A DNA stretch of 64,000 nucleotides from Actinomycetota bacterium (GCA_003134555.1 PLBO01000135.1:1-64000), one strand, 5' to 3'. Shown: positions 8,617 through 19,459, numbered from the stretch's first letter. Translations and numbers: made by a program. Notes: generated by a model from the letters alone, not told the origin.

Positions 8617-10752
8617 ATGACGGACGCGGGTGCAATCACGCGGTCGTGGTTCGACGCGAACGTGCGAGGCCGATCCGGTCTCCGTTTCGGCGTTGTGTGC
8701 ACCGTCGCGGTGTTGTTCACGGCGGGACTCGTAGGCTTCGTCAATCGAACGATCGCGTCGGCCGGCCCGACCGCGGTGACGCTGACGGCGCTCGCGACCG
8801 GGTTTCCGCATCCCATCGCGATCGACTACTACGAACCGACGAATCAGGTGATCGTCTCCGACAACTACTCCAACGGCCTGCCTCACAACTTCGACCTCGT
8901 CGCGGCCAACGGCACGTTCAGTGCATTCCCGACGACACCCGTCACCGGGAAGACGAACGAGGTGTACATGACCGCCATCCGCTCGAGCTCATGTGAAGGT
9001 GGCTTCACCGTCGGCGACGTCTATTTCGGCACTGGTGCGCCCGGTCAGATCGGGAGGATCTCGAACGGTGTGGTGACGCCGAACTGGGTCACGCTGCCGG
9101 GCGAAACGGGGCTCTTGCGCGGTGGTCTGTTCCAGGACGTCTACTGCTCCTTTCAGGGCGCCCTCATCGTGAGCACCGACACCGGCCTCGGCACCAAGGG
9201 CAACGTCTGGACCGTGACGTCCGCCGGGGTGACGCACAAGGTTGCGAGCGCAGTCGGAGACACCCTGGAAGGCCCCACCACAGTGCCGAACAACGTGGCG
9301 AAATACGGCCCGTGGGCCGGCAAGATCCTGGTGACGTCGGAGGTGGCGAACACCATCGAGAGTGTCGACAGCGCCGGCACCATCACGACCTACACCGGCT
9401 ATTGCGGGATGGCGAATTGCGTGGGGGGTACCGGCGCCGAGGCCGTCCACATCGTCCCGCCCAATGAGAACTTCTACGGCGTCGACTACGCCGCCTCGAC
9501 CTTGCGCGGTGCTCCCGCGTCTCAGTTCGCGAACATCGTCGGCGACATCGTCGTCGCCACCGAGGTGAAGGGCAGGCTCCTCGACGTGGAGTGGGACCCC
9601 ACCGCCAACTCGGGTGCGGGTGGCTTCAACTCCTATGACCTCCTCACAACGGATGCGCAGCAGTGGGAGGGCACGACCTTCGCCCCGGCTGCCCTGCCCG
9701 GGATCGCGGGCGCCACGCTCAAGATCTGCAAGGTCGCGGGATTCGGTGTGTCGCAGAACACGATGTTCCCGTTCATCATCCAGACGGCGACCGTGACTGC
9801 CCTGTCAAACGCCGTCAACGTCAACACCTTCGCCGGTGCCGGCGTGCTAAACGTCGGCTCGACCGGAGGACTTCCTCCTTCGGGAACCATCTACGTCAAG
9901 ACGAGCACGGGGATCGCAACGCTCACGTACACCGGCGTCACGGGAACGACTCTCACCGGAGTCACGACGACCGTCGGTACCGGCACCCTTGCAACCGGTG
10001 GCGCAGTTTCGCTGACGAAGGTGAGCGTCCCGGCCGGACCCGCGCCCGGCGGGTATTGCGAGCTCGTCGGATCGTTTTCGGGAACCGTCACGATTGTCGA
10101 GGGCGTACCAGGCGGCGATCGCGTGACGGGGATCAGCTCGAATGCCGCGCTCGCCTCGACCACGAACCCCGCCACCGGAACTGCCGCCGTCGTCATGAGC
10201 TCCGGTGTCTCGGTGGTCACCTACACCGACTCGGCGACGACGTCGGGTTATCTCGAGATCTGCAAGAAGGTCGCGCAGGGAACACCCGTTCCGGCTCCAC
10301 CGTTTGTGTTCACCGTCGGAACGCAGCCGGTCGTGGTCCCGGCCGGTGCATGTTCCCCGCCGATCAACGTGGCCGCGGGACCGGCCGTCACAGTCACGGA
10401 AGCGGCGAACCCCGCCTACGCGATGGAAGGGTGCACGGCTCAACCTTTGCCCGCCGTGTGCGACCCGGTGAATCGCACGGCAACCGTCAACGTCGCGGCG
10501 GGCGGCGTCTCGCAGGAGACGATCCTCACCGTAACGAACGGCAAGTGCACGACCGTCACCGACGCAATCATCACCGGGAGTACGTTCAGGTCCGCCACGG
10601 CGCACTTCACACAAGCCGACAAGGGCTCCCCAGTCACCGGAACCGGTATCCCAGCCGGAACAGTGATCAGCACCGTGGTGTCGGCGACGACCGTCGTCAT
10701 GTCTCATGTCGGCACCGCGTCGGCCGTGCCACGGACCATCAAGTTCTGCTGA
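8617..10752 (+). CDS. Large secreted protein, beta-propeller-like N-terminal half with C-terminal repeat modules
   Basis: TM/signal near N-terminus (VVCTVAVLFTAGLVGF); GYLEICKKV segment; C-terminal ITGSTFRSATAHFTQADKGSPVTGTGIPAGTVISTVVSATTVVMSHVGTA. Confidence 0.7.
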   Translation: MTDAGAITRSWFDANVRGRSGLRFGVVCTVAVLFTAGLVGFVNRTIASAGPTAVTLTALATGFPHPIAIDYYEPTNQVIVSDNYSNGLPHNFDLVAANGTFSAFPTTPVTGKTNEVYMTAIRSSSCEGGFTVGDVYFGTGAPGQIGRISNGVVTPNWVTLPGETGLLRGGLFQDVYCSFQGALIVSTDTGLGTKGNVWTVTSAGVTHKVASAVGDTLEGPTTVPNNVAKYGPWAGKILVTSEVANTIESVDSAGTITTYTGYCGMANCVGGTGAEAVHIVPPNENFYGVDYAASTLRGAPASQFANIVGDIVVATEVKGRLLDVEWDPTANSGAGGFNSYDLLTTDAQQWEGTTFAPAALPGIAGATLKICKVAGFGVSQNTMFPFIIQTATVTALSNAVNVNTFAGAGVLNVGSTGGLPPSGTIYVKTSTGIATLTYTGVTGTTLTGVTTTVGTGTLATGGAVSLTKVSVPAGPAPGGYCELVGSFSGTVTIVEGVPGGDRVTGISSNAALASTTNPATGTAAVVMSSGVSVVTYTDSATTSGYLEICKKVAQGTPVPAPPFVFTVGTQPVVVPAGACSPPINVAAGPAVTVTEAANPAYAMEGCTAQPLPAVCDPVNRTATVNVAAGGVSQETILTVTNGKCTTVTDAIITGSTFRSATAHFTQADKGSPVTGTGIPAGTVISTVVSATTVVMSHVGTASAVPRTIKFC

Positions 10753-11364
10753 TCACCAAATCACAGACGGCGTCTCGCCCGCTCGCGGCCTAACGACCGC
10801 ACGTCAGTGTGGCTCGGAGCGTGTCGATGTCGGGATCGGCCAGTGTCGTGTGGCCAGACTCGTCGTCGCCGCCGGAGGAAGACGTCGTGGATCTCGATTG
10901 CGAGCACTGCGCGCGGGGTCGGGGTGGGCGGAACCAAGCCGTTGGGAAGTTGGTCGGCGTGTTCGCAAGGAACGCCTCCGCGGCTTGTACCGCTTCGTGC
11001 TCGATCCGGTCGGCGTCGGTGGATGCCCGAACCCCTAACTGGCGATCGCCTCGCGCACGATCGCGTCGTGTCGTGCCAACGCCACCCGCATCGCGTCGGG
11101 GTCGTCCTCCCACCGGCGCGTCGAGCCCTCGATGTCGGTGAAGAGAAACGTCACCGTGCCCGACGGCTGCACGCCCATGGACGAGAGCGCCTCACAGCAC
11201 CCGTGCGCTCGCTAGGACACGGCGAAGCACTCACGTCCAAAGGAGCAGAGCAATGTGCCGCCGGCGACTGCGCGCGCGAGCGCTCACTATTGCGACATTT
11301 CGTACGCTTGCATCGCGCGTGGTGTCGTGAATTCTGCCGCGGATGTCCGTACTGGGCGGGACGT

Positions 11365-11769
11365 TCATCCCTGGCGGATCAGCCGTCGGAGAAGCCGCAC
11401 CGCTGCCGGCCCTTCACCCACGCGATAGGACTCTGATACATAGCGGGCCACCTCAGGTGCTTTGAGGATCGCCGCGATGAGGAGGCCGATCGCCGCCACC
11501 CATGTCGCCGACAACAAGACGAGTGGCACCTCCGGACTTCCATCGGCGAACCACGACCGCAACACGGTCGGCGCCGCCCAGCCGACGAACACCACCAGCC
11601 AGCCGACCAACAGCAGCCCTGCCCCCAGCGTGCGCCACCCCTTGCCCGAGTGTCGCTCGTTGCTGGCGAGCACGTTGCGCGCATAGCCGAGCAGCGCGCC
11701 CACACCCAGAATCGACGGGCCGCCCGCCAACGTGAGCAGCGCCTTGGCCGTGTCGTTGGGTGATGCCAT
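11365..11769 (-). CDS. Small membrane protein
   Basis: Three hydrophobic segments (GPSILGVGALLGYA, GAGLLLVGWLVVFVGWAAP, VPLVLLSATWVAAIGLLIAAIL). Confidence 0.55.
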   Translation of the reverse strand: MASPNDTAKALLTLAGGPSILGVGALLGYARNVLASNERHSGKGWRTLGAGLLLVGWLVVFVGWAAPTVLRSWFADGSPEVPLVLLSATWVAAIGLLIAAILKAPEVARYVSESYRVGEGPAAVRLLRRLIRQG

Positions 11770-11887
11770 GGCAAGCTACTTCGCCGGGAGTTGATCTTTC
11801 GGGAAGTCGTCGCCGACCACGACCTTCCACGGCTTCTTCGGGTCGCCGAGCACCGTCGCGACATTGGGCGCAACGCGGGGCGTCGCC

Positions 11888-13117
11888 CTATGGGCGCCGG
11901 ACGGCTCGCCGCAATGCGGCCGCCACCTCAACCACATTCCGATCGATCAGGCCGTGAGAGGCTACGCAGCGCCTCGCCCGGGAACCGATCTTGCTTCGCA
12001 TTGCGGGATCTGCCGCCAACTGACGCGCGAAGCGGCTGAGAAGATCATTGGAAGTCGCGACGTATCCCGCGGCGCAACATCGAATCTGGCGCTCGATCCC
12101 TCCTACGTCGCGACCAACAACGGGTCGGCCCTTCCACATTGCCTCCGCGACAGCTAGGCCATAACCCTCCGCTCGGCTCATCGCGAGGTGAACGTCGCCC
12201 GCACACTGAACGAGCCCGGTCAGACGTTGAGCCTTGTCATTCTGGTCCGATGGAAGCGACCAAACATGCATGCGGCGACGAAGGTCGTCCCGTTGTGCCT
12301 CCCTCTCGGTCATGGTCGCGATAAGTGTTTCGTCTGACTGTGCTGTATTGGACGACGCGCCAGCGAGAAGTATGTGTGCTGTCGGAAGCGAGTTCAGTAC
12401 TGGAGTAGCGACGCGAAGCGCCGCAACGGGGTCCTTCAGCGGCGCCCATCGCGCAAGTTGGACTAGCAACACGTCGGCCGCGTCGAGCGAGCCGGCATCG
12501 TCGGAATGAATCTCGACCCGGTCCGGCAGGCCGGCCAACTCGCGTCGCGCCTCAGATGGCTCCATCTGTGTCGCGTTCTTGACAGTCAGTCGGTCGATTC
12601 CGGGCCGTACCTCATAAACGCTCGCGCCGAGGTTCGAGGGAACGTAGCGTTGGTCGTGCACGATTATTAGAGCGCAATCCTGGAGATAGCTGCCCACCAG
12701 CGACCAGAACTGGCGCGTATACGCGTTCGGTGTCGTCGTTCCGAGGTGAAGGCGCCAGACTACTGGTAGGTTGAGTTTGGCTAAGACGGGCGCGAGTCCA
12801 AGCGTGTGAGGATCGTGGAGCACGACGACATCGATGTGGGACCCGAGAAGCTCCTGTTCCACGGGCATGGCCGCGATGTCGGTGGTGAGCGCCTGTCGAA
12901 TCTCGTCGTGAGAGATCGAAATGTCCGGCGCTGCGCCGTAGCACAACATGTTGAGCGCGCGGGCCGTGTCGAAGGCGCGCTCGCTTGGCATCGCTAGTCG
13001 CAGCCAGCGACGGTGGACGCCCCAGTGATGTCCGTACCGACTCTCGCCACGGAGTAGCTCAGCCAGACCGCCTTCGGTGTGGCCGACGGTGATGTCGGTA
13101 GCGTTGATGTCGGTCAT
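11888..13117 (-). CDS. GT4-family glycosyltransferase (trehalose synthase-like)
   Basis: VVVLHDPHTLGLAPVL, VVWRLHLGTTTPN, SRAEGYGLAVAEAMWKGRPVVGRDVGGIERQI (GT-B donor-site motif). Confidence 0.75.
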   Translation of the reverse strand: MTDINATDITVGHTEGGLAELLRGESRYGHHWGVHRRWLRLAMPSERAFDTARALNMLCYGAAPDISISHDEIRQALTTDIAAMPVEQELLGSHIDVVVLHDPHTLGLAPVLAKLNLPVVWRLHLGTTTPNAYTRQFWSLVGSYLQDCALIIVHDQRYVPSNLGASVYEVRPGIDRLTVKNATQMEPSEARRELAGLPDRVEIHSDDAGSLDAADVLLVQLARWAPLKDPVAALRVATPVLNSLPTAHILLAGASSNTAQSDETLIATMTEREAQRDDLRRRMHVWSLPSDQNDKAQRLTGLVQCAGDVHLAMSRAEGYGLAVAEAMWKGRPVVGRDVGGIERQIRCCAAGYVATSNDLLSRFARQLAADPAMRSKIGSRARRCVASHGLIDRNVVEVAAALRRAVRRP

Positions 13118-13234
13118 CTCGCCGGACCCGAACGATTGAGCAGTGACGTTTGGCGTAGGTACACATGGCTGCCGGTCACCCGTCGTATAGGACCGATGGG
13201 TTAGATGTTACCACTGATTCAGATATGGACAGTC

Positions 13235-13756
13235 TCAGGAGGGCTTTGGGCCCGCAGGCAACCAGTTGTTGGTGTAGGGATTCGCGTCCGACGTATCCTT
13301 GGTTGCATACTCGGGCAGGATGAACCAGAACCGGCCATGGTGCAGACCATCTTGGGTGATATCGCACCACCCTGATTCCTCGAACAGTTGCACGACCTCT
13401 GGTAACTGGGGGCATTCAACGCCACGATTCGTCCAATCAGCAAAACACTTGAATTGAAGCCCACTGTTGAGTGGGTACGAAACGCGAAGCCGGCGAAGCG
13501 CGTGCGCCGCGATTGTGAACGTCAGACCACGATTTAGTAGCGGCGCCGCGTCGGGCCCTTCGCGCACCAGCAACAAGGAGAATCGGAACGGAAGAGCCGC
13601 GACAGCGTCCGAGAGCCGTAGCTCGATCGTGACCCAGCCGCGACCGCGCCGTCTGCTGACGGCCTTGGATGCGTAGCCCAGGACCCCAACGATCCCGACG
13701 ACGGCGACTCCGCCAACGATGGCAACGATGATTTCAGTCGTGCTGCTGGCTGCCAC
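13235..13756 (-). CDS. Single-TM protein with soluble C-terminal domain
   Basis: Possible GTG start 13756; TEIIVAIVGGVAVVGIVGVLGY TM helix. Confidence 0.45.
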   Translation of the reverse strand: MAASSTTEIIVAIVGGVAVVGIVGVLGYASKAVSRRRGRGWVTIELRLSDAVAALPFRFSLLLVREGPDAAPLLNRGLTFTIAAHALRRLRVSYPLNSGLQFKCFADWTNRGVECPQLPEVVQLFEESGWCDITQDGLHHGRFWFILPEYATKDTSDANPYTNNWLPAGPKPS

Positions 13757-14173
13757 GTAGGTCCCCCCGGCGGCAATGGGCGCGGGTGACAGTATACGCC
13801 CCTGCCGATAGTCGGTCCTTGGTGTCTCTGGTGCCGGCTGCGGTTGTGACTCCTGTATGTCGCGGCCACGCCAGTGCGAACAGGGCAATCCAGATGCCCC
13901 GAGGTTGCCCTCGAGCGCGCCGGCGCCGGCCGCAGCTTTCGGACGCCCTCGGCCCGCGCGTTCGAACGTTGGTGCACGCGCTGCGCGCGCTGTCTGCGTG
14001 GCAGCGTTCCCCTGGTGGGTCAAGGGTTCGAAGAGCCGTGCGTTGCCGTTTGCCACCGTTTGCAGTGGTGGGTCTTCATGAGCTCTCACGTCACCGGTAG
14101 CGGTCCGGTTGCCGCGGCGGCGTTCGCCGCGGTTGTAGGACGGACCCTGTCGCGACCGGGGCGAGGTGGCATT

Positions 14174-14830
14174 TCATGTTGCGGTGGTCCAGTCGGTGGC
14201 GATTTCTTGTTGCGCTTGGTTGAGCGGGACGGTTCCTGCGCAGACTTCGCGGTGGAGTCGGTTCTCGATGACGTCTTTGGATTCTGCGCCCTCGCCGGCC
14301 GGGAGAAACTGCGCGTCGCGTCGTTCCCACGCTTCGAGCCACAGGTTCTTGGGGTCGGTGGGGTTGCCGCCGAGCTCGAGGCTGATGAGGTGGTCGAGCT
14401 CGTAGTCGCTGGGCGTCCCAGGCAGGTGTTCGCCGGTGACTTGATACGTCGTGCCGTTTGGTGCGGTGATGGTGCCGCCGTTGCCGATCTCGAGTTTCTT
14501 GAGCTTGTTGGTGTACGAGGTCGGTGGTCGGACGGTCTTGGTGCTGAACGTGCGGGAGCACAAGCGTGCGGTGGTGAGTGTTGGGTCGATGGCTCCGGGG
14601 TGGAGCACGGAGTCCGGTTTGACGAGCGCGAGGAGGGGGACTTGACGGGTGCTGGTCGAAGTGAGACCGGTCGTCTCGGTCGTGCTTGTCGCCGTCGTGG
14701 TCGTTGTGGTGCGGGTTCGATGGTGGCTATCAACTATGGCGAGCGCGCCGCCGCCGGTTGCAAGCCCGAGCCCGAGCAGGATGCCGAGGACGCTGGTCTG
14801 TCGTGACCACAAGCTTGCCGATCGGCTCAC
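14174..14830 (-). CDS. Secreted HNH-fold-like nuclease candidate
   Basis: N-terminal TM/signal TSVLGILLGLGLATGGGAL; DYELDHLISLELGGNPTDPKNLWLEAW...KDVIENRLHREVCAGTVPLNQAQQEIATDW; GTG start overlaps stop of upstream gene. Confidence 0.65.
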   Translation of the reverse strand: MSRSASLWSRQTSVLGILLGLGLATGGGALAIVDSHHRTRTTTTTTATSTTETTGLTSTSTRQVPLLALVKPDSVLHPGAIDPTLTTARLCSRTFSTKTVRPPTSYTNKLKKLEIGNGGTITAPNGTTYQVTGEHLPGTPSDYELDHLISLELGGNPTDPKNLWLEAWERRDAQFLPAGEGAESKDVIENRLHREVCAGTVPLNQAQQEIATDWTTAT

Positions 14831-15588
14831 CGCCTGACCCCAACCGTTGCTGATGGCGATGCCACGCCGTCGCTGTCGAGGATCACGATCGTGGCGGTCG
14901 ACCCGTCGCCAATCGCGGTGACCGCTGCAGGAGTGAGTTGGGCAGTGACGCGATTGTCTTGCCATTCGGTGATTTGGAGTGGCTGGCCCTGTAGTAGCGC
15001 CTGGCGTTTGCTCGGGTCTTGGTTGTTCGCGGGCCCGGGCCCGAAACCGGTCCCGACAATGGTGATCACGGTGATCACATCGGTGACGAAGGGGTCTGGG
15101 ATGACCCGCGCAATGCTGGACGTGATATCGGTTTCGAGGGCCTTCTTTGTTGTGTAGGTGACGACGGCGACGCCGGACAATGCCAGCAGTGTCGGCGGAA
15201 GGTTTGGCAAACCCAACGCCGGATGACCGAGCAATTGCACACCGAAATATGTCAAGGTCAACAAGGTGAATCCGAAGTACTGGAAGTCGATCAGATCAGC
15301 GTCGCCCTGATCGTTGGTGACGATCTCAGCGGCTGCGCGCGCGACGCCGCTGAACATTGGCGGCCGTACCGCCGGCCTGGACAGCGCCGTCACCCGCGGG
15401 CGGTGCTCCGTTCCCGTCTCGACCGCCACCGGCGATTGCGGCTACGCCGCCACTCGCGTCGGCACCGTCACCGCCTCCTGCGTTTCCTCCACCCGCGCCG
15501 CCGCCGGTGATCGGCGGTTTGGTGAGCGTGCCATTGGCGATCTTGTTGACCGTGAGGGCCTTCGCCGCAACGGCCGCGGTCAACGGAA
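14827..15588 (-). pseudogene. Family A membrane protein with C-terminal IPT/TIG-like domain, frameshifted and cut by IS3
   Basis: AVAAKALTVNKIANGTLTKPPI (ORF 15326-15583) and GVARAAAEIVTNDQGDADLIDFQYFGFTLLTLTYFGVQLL...LPNLPPTLLALSGVAVVTYTTKKAL (ORF 14827-15429) align with the 3707-4477 protein; IS3 end at 15589. Confidence 0.7.
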
Positions 15589-15790
15589 TGATTCGGCCTG
15601 GTATCCGCGGGTGCTCCCTGCCTTGGAAACGAGGATGGAGCTATGGCAACCAGTGGAACGCGGCGTAGGCCGCAGAAGTATCCGGATGAGCTGCGTGAGC
15701 GGGCGGTCCGGATGGTGTTGGAGGTCCGGCGCGAGACCGGCGAACGGCATGGGACGATCACCCGTGTGGCTCGTGAACTCGGGGTCGGCG
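15589..15790 (+). mobile_element. Truncated IS3 left end (202 bp)
   Basis: Apparently identical to 48568-48769, including terminal TGATTCGGCCTGG and OrfA start MATSGTRRRPQKYPDELRERAVRMVLEV. Confidence 0.9.
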
Positions 15791-15944
15791 ACGCGATCCG
15801 CGCGTCCGAGCTCTCGGACGGTTGGGAGCGGCGCCTCGGCGGTGACGGGTCGTGTGAGGATCGGACCGTGCAGTTGGGCGATGAGCCAACCGGCGGAGAA
15901 AGCAGCGCAGACGGTCGGGCTGTTGGGCGCAGCGTTGCTTGTGG

Positions 15945-17516
15945 TCATGTCGTGGGGTCCTGGGTCGCGGTTGCGTCGGGGCGAGGCGTCGTCGACGGCG
16001 GAATGGTCCGGCTGATGAGACCGGCTGCTTGCGCGGCGCGCACGCGACGCGAGACGGCGGGAGTAGCCGGCGGCCAGGCCGTCGCGGGGGCCGGCAGCGT
16101 GGGCGGGACTAGGAACGCGGGCGGTGCGTGGAGGTCGATCATGTCGAGCGGGGCGACGGCGGCCCGGTCGCGTTCGGTGAGCGGCGGCAGGTTCCACTTT
16201 TGTTCGATCAGTTTCAAGACTGAGGTGTGGTCGTAAGCGGTGGATGAGACGTAGCCCGGCTTGGCGTACGGCGACACGACGACCGCGGGGACCCGGAACC
16301 CGTAGCGGTCGTAACGGCCGGCGCCGGTGTCGATGGCTTGGAGTTTCTTCCACATGCCGAGCTTTTGGAGGAGCCAACGCAATGGTCCACCCGAAGTGAG
16401 CAAGCTGCGCGGAAGCACAGTGTCGGGTTCAACTGCGGGAGGCGGCGGGACATGGTCGTAATAGCCACCGTGTTCGTCGTAGAGCCAGACGAGCAGCGTC
16501 TGCGGCCAGCCCGGGCCGTGCATGACCGCATCCACGACCGCAGCCGCAAATCCTTCGCCGAGCTGAACGTCTTGCGGGTTCTCTTCTGAGCAGGAACGGA
16601 AGTCGGGGTCGACGATGCTGACGGCCGGGAGCTTGCCGCTGGCCGCTTGGGTGAAGAACCGGTCGATGCTGCGCAGGTGACGTAGGGCGCGCCACGCTCC
16701 GAGCGGGTAGACGTTGGCGGTGTATTGCAGGTTGCCTTGCGCGATATTCAGCAGGCTCGGAAAGATGTTCGCGAGTGCCAGTCCGATGCCACGTAGGCCG
16801 CGCGCAAACAGGCGTTTGAACAGTGCCCGGAATGGCTTGACGTGGTGGTAGTTCGTCCACGAGATGCCGTGTCGGTCGAGCAGGTCGAAGATCGTCCCGT
16901 TGGGGGGATAATCGATCATGCCGAGGGGGACGTCGTCGATGAGCCCGTTTGCGGTCCCGGCAAGGAGGAACCGTCGGTTCGGGAACGTCGGCCCGAGGCA
17001 TGGGCTGTACCACCGGTCAGCTAACGGGAACGTGCGCGCCAGCCCCGCGTAGAACGGGAGATCCTCGGCGGTCCAATAGCCCATCGCGAGCGAACCGTCG
17101 CCGCCGGGAACCGTTTGTTCGATACTCGAGACGAAGCCGTCGTTGGCGCCATCCGCGAACTGCAGATGAGCTGCGTGCCAACTCTGGCTCGGGACGCCCG
17201 AATGCTGCACCGTCGATCCGAACCGAAACGCTCGCGTCTCACCGGATTTACCGGTGTTTGTCGCGGTTGGCTGTCCGTCCGCTCCGAGTGTGAACCCGTC
17301 GCCGTGACCCAGCATTCCGAAGTAGTTATCGAACGAATGGTTCTCCATCATCAATACGACGATGTGAGCGATCTCGGGAAGGCGGTCGGTACCCGCCGGC
17401 AACGACGGGTCAGGCAGGCGGTCAGCGTCGCTCGTCTTGTCGCGGCGACGGAGATGCCAGTGAGCACCGATCCGGTCGAGTGGCGAGACCATGGCGACAT
17501 CATGCACCGAGTCCAA
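15945..17516 (-). CDS. Phosphoesterase, phospholipase C / acid phosphatase A family
   Basis: HIVVLMMENHSFDNYFGMLGH, PFYAGLARTFPLADRWYSPCLGPTFPNRRFLLAGTANG, VSIVDPDF, YDEHGGYYDHVPPP. Confidence 0.85.
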   Translation of the reverse strand: MDSVHDVAMVSPLDRIGAHWHLRRRDKTSDADRLPDPSLPAGTDRLPEIAHIVVLMMENHSFDNYFGMLGHGDGFTLGADGQPTATNTGKSGETRAFRFGSTVQHSGVPSQSWHAAHLQFADGANDGFVSSIEQTVPGGDGSLAMGYWTAEDLPFYAGLARTFPLADRWYSPCLGPTFPNRRFLLAGTANGLIDDVPLGMIDYPPNGTIFDLLDRHGISWTNYHHVKPFRALFKRLFARGLRGIGLALANIFPSLLNIAQGNLQYTANVYPLGAWRALRHLRSIDRFFTQAASGKLPAVSIVDPDFRSCSEENPQDVQLGEGFAAAVVDAVMHGPGWPQTLLVWLYDEHGGYYDHVPPPPAVEPDTVLPRSLLTSGGPLRWLLQKLGMWKKLQAIDTGAGRYDRYGFRVPAVVVSPYAKPGYVSSTAYDHTSVLKLIEQKWNLPPLTERDRAAVAPLDMIDLHAPPAFLVPPTLPAPATAWPPATPAVSRRVRAAQAAGLISRTIPPSTTPRPDATATQDPTT

Positions 17517-17842
17517 TCTCGCTGCACGTGCTGATCATTCAGGCGCGGTTTCCCGTAAGAAGCGGTGGTAGCTGAGGTGAACAAACGGAAATCGTCAAGT
17601 CCGGTGCCACACGCAAACCGCAACGTGCTCGGGAGCTGATGCCACTACACAGCCCGCACTCTGCTGCGTCGGTTGACAAGCGATGACGGGGCCGACGATG
17701 TTTTCGGACGAGTTGGCGGGGTTTGCGATGCGGGGTTCGAGCGAGTGCTGGGGCACGGTTTCTACCTGGACTAGACCGGTGCTGCCTGCGATCCAATCGC
17801 TGAGCGGGATCAAGAACGGCCAGTGATCTCGCGGACTCTTCG

Positions 17843-19397
17843 ATGATGGTGGAGGCCGGCCCTGGGGCGAAGGCGTTGTGGCGCGGAATGAAGTACGTGG
17901 CGCGATTTTTACCGCCTCTGATCGTTGCCGCCGTGCTCGTGTGGTTGGCGGTTGAGGCGTTTGGCAGTTCGCCACCACGGAATTCAGGCCAACTTGTGTC
18001 GAACGTTGAGGGTCGCGGCCTCAGGATGCAGCTGACGTTCGGTGTGACGCGCAGCGCGCTGACCCGCTCGACGCGCATCAACGTGTGTGCGGAGCCAACA
18101 GCGGCGGTGTCATCGGAATGCCCGAAGACGAAGGGGACCGTTCGCGATACGAATCCTGCGTCTGCGAAGAGCAAAACGGTCCCCGATCGCCCGCAGGTTC
18201 AGAGCGTCGGACTCGCCGAAGATCTCGCGAGAGATGACGGTCGCAGCGAGTTTCCCGCCAATCAAATCAGTGTGACCGCGACCAATGTCGGTAACCAGGG
18301 TCTTCTGATCTCCGTCACAGCCGATCCGAGCACGCCGCATGAGGTGCTCGACGGCAGCTACTCGGGTCTCATCGTGGTGGAAAGGGCCGGTGGAACCGCG
18401 CCGCTGGTCGTCAAGATGCACGCCGTGCTCGATAAACGCACCGGCAAGACCAGTGAACGCGCGATCGCCGCGCTGCTCCTCGGCGCCTTGCTCGGCGGCG
18501 GTATCAGATGGCTAGACACGGTGTTCGCTCCCATGGCGCAGCTGCGCCGTAGACAACGTCGCCTGCGCGCTTGGCTGGTGAAACGTCGCGGCAACCTTCC
18601 CGAAGGCGCCGTCACCGCGTATGACGACGCGACTGGCGCGTTGCGGAACCTCGACACGGAGGGAGTCGAGGCAACGTTTGGCCAGCTGAGTACTGCGGAG
18701 CCGGAGCTCCTGGCGTTCGCGTACGCCCGCGACGTAGTGCAACGCGAGATTGCTGAGCAATTGCGAGTTCTTGCCCACGCGACCGCCGGACTTCCCGATG
18801 TCGCAAATGCCATCGCGACAGAACAGGCCTACAGCGACGACCTCGTGCACCGGCCATGGCCATGGGAGGCAACAACCGATGTCCGGGCCGGGTATCTCCA
18901 AGCGCTCGAGCATGTCCGCGCGTTGACGGCGGCACTGCGGCTCGCTGCGCTCAACTCCGCAGACCCGGCTGCCGCCGAGGCTGCAAACACTCTTGCCAGG
19001 CAGATCGTGGTCGCCGGCAGCGCCAGCCTCGATCAGCCCCTCCCAGCGACAAAACCGGCGGCGCACGGAGCCGCCCTGCCCGGCCTCAAGGTCGAAGTTG
19101 CGAAGCCGCGCCGTATCGCCGAGCCCGAGCAACAAGCGGAGCAGCCACCGAAATTTCGCGCTGCTCGCACTCGACAACGTCTGGTGGATCGCGCTCATCA
19201 TCACTGCCGCAGTTGTGACGTTCTTCGGCTACCAGAATCAGTTTCTCGACAACAAAGACTTCAACGGCAGCCTGACCGACTACGTTCAACTCTTCGGTTG
19301 GGCACTCGCGCTTCAGATCGCCGGCACAACCATCATCCAGGTCATCGGTGGACTAACGAGCACCGGCGCCGGCACCAGCGCAACGCCCGCGCCGTGA
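17843..19397 (+). pseudogene. Family B membrane protein (beta-domain, TM, C-terminal two-TM), split by a frameshift near 19150
   Basis: ORF 17843-19720 coherent to about EQPPKF; C-terminal ...NFALLALDNVWWIALIITAAVVTFFGYQNQFLDNKDFNGSLTDYVQLFGWALALQIAGTTII lies in the +1 frame (ORF 18993-19397). Confidence 0.65.
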
Positions 19398-19459
19398 TTT
19401 CCCCACGTCCCGTCGCGACTGGGCTGCGATCGTGCGTACATACGACTCGAAAGCGCGGG

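Noticed and set aside
9663-10793. 376-aa alternative-frame ORF in the 8617-10752 gene
   Set aside because: His/Arg-rich composition of an out-of-frame reading; the overlapping 711-aa frame has coherent exported-protein sequence
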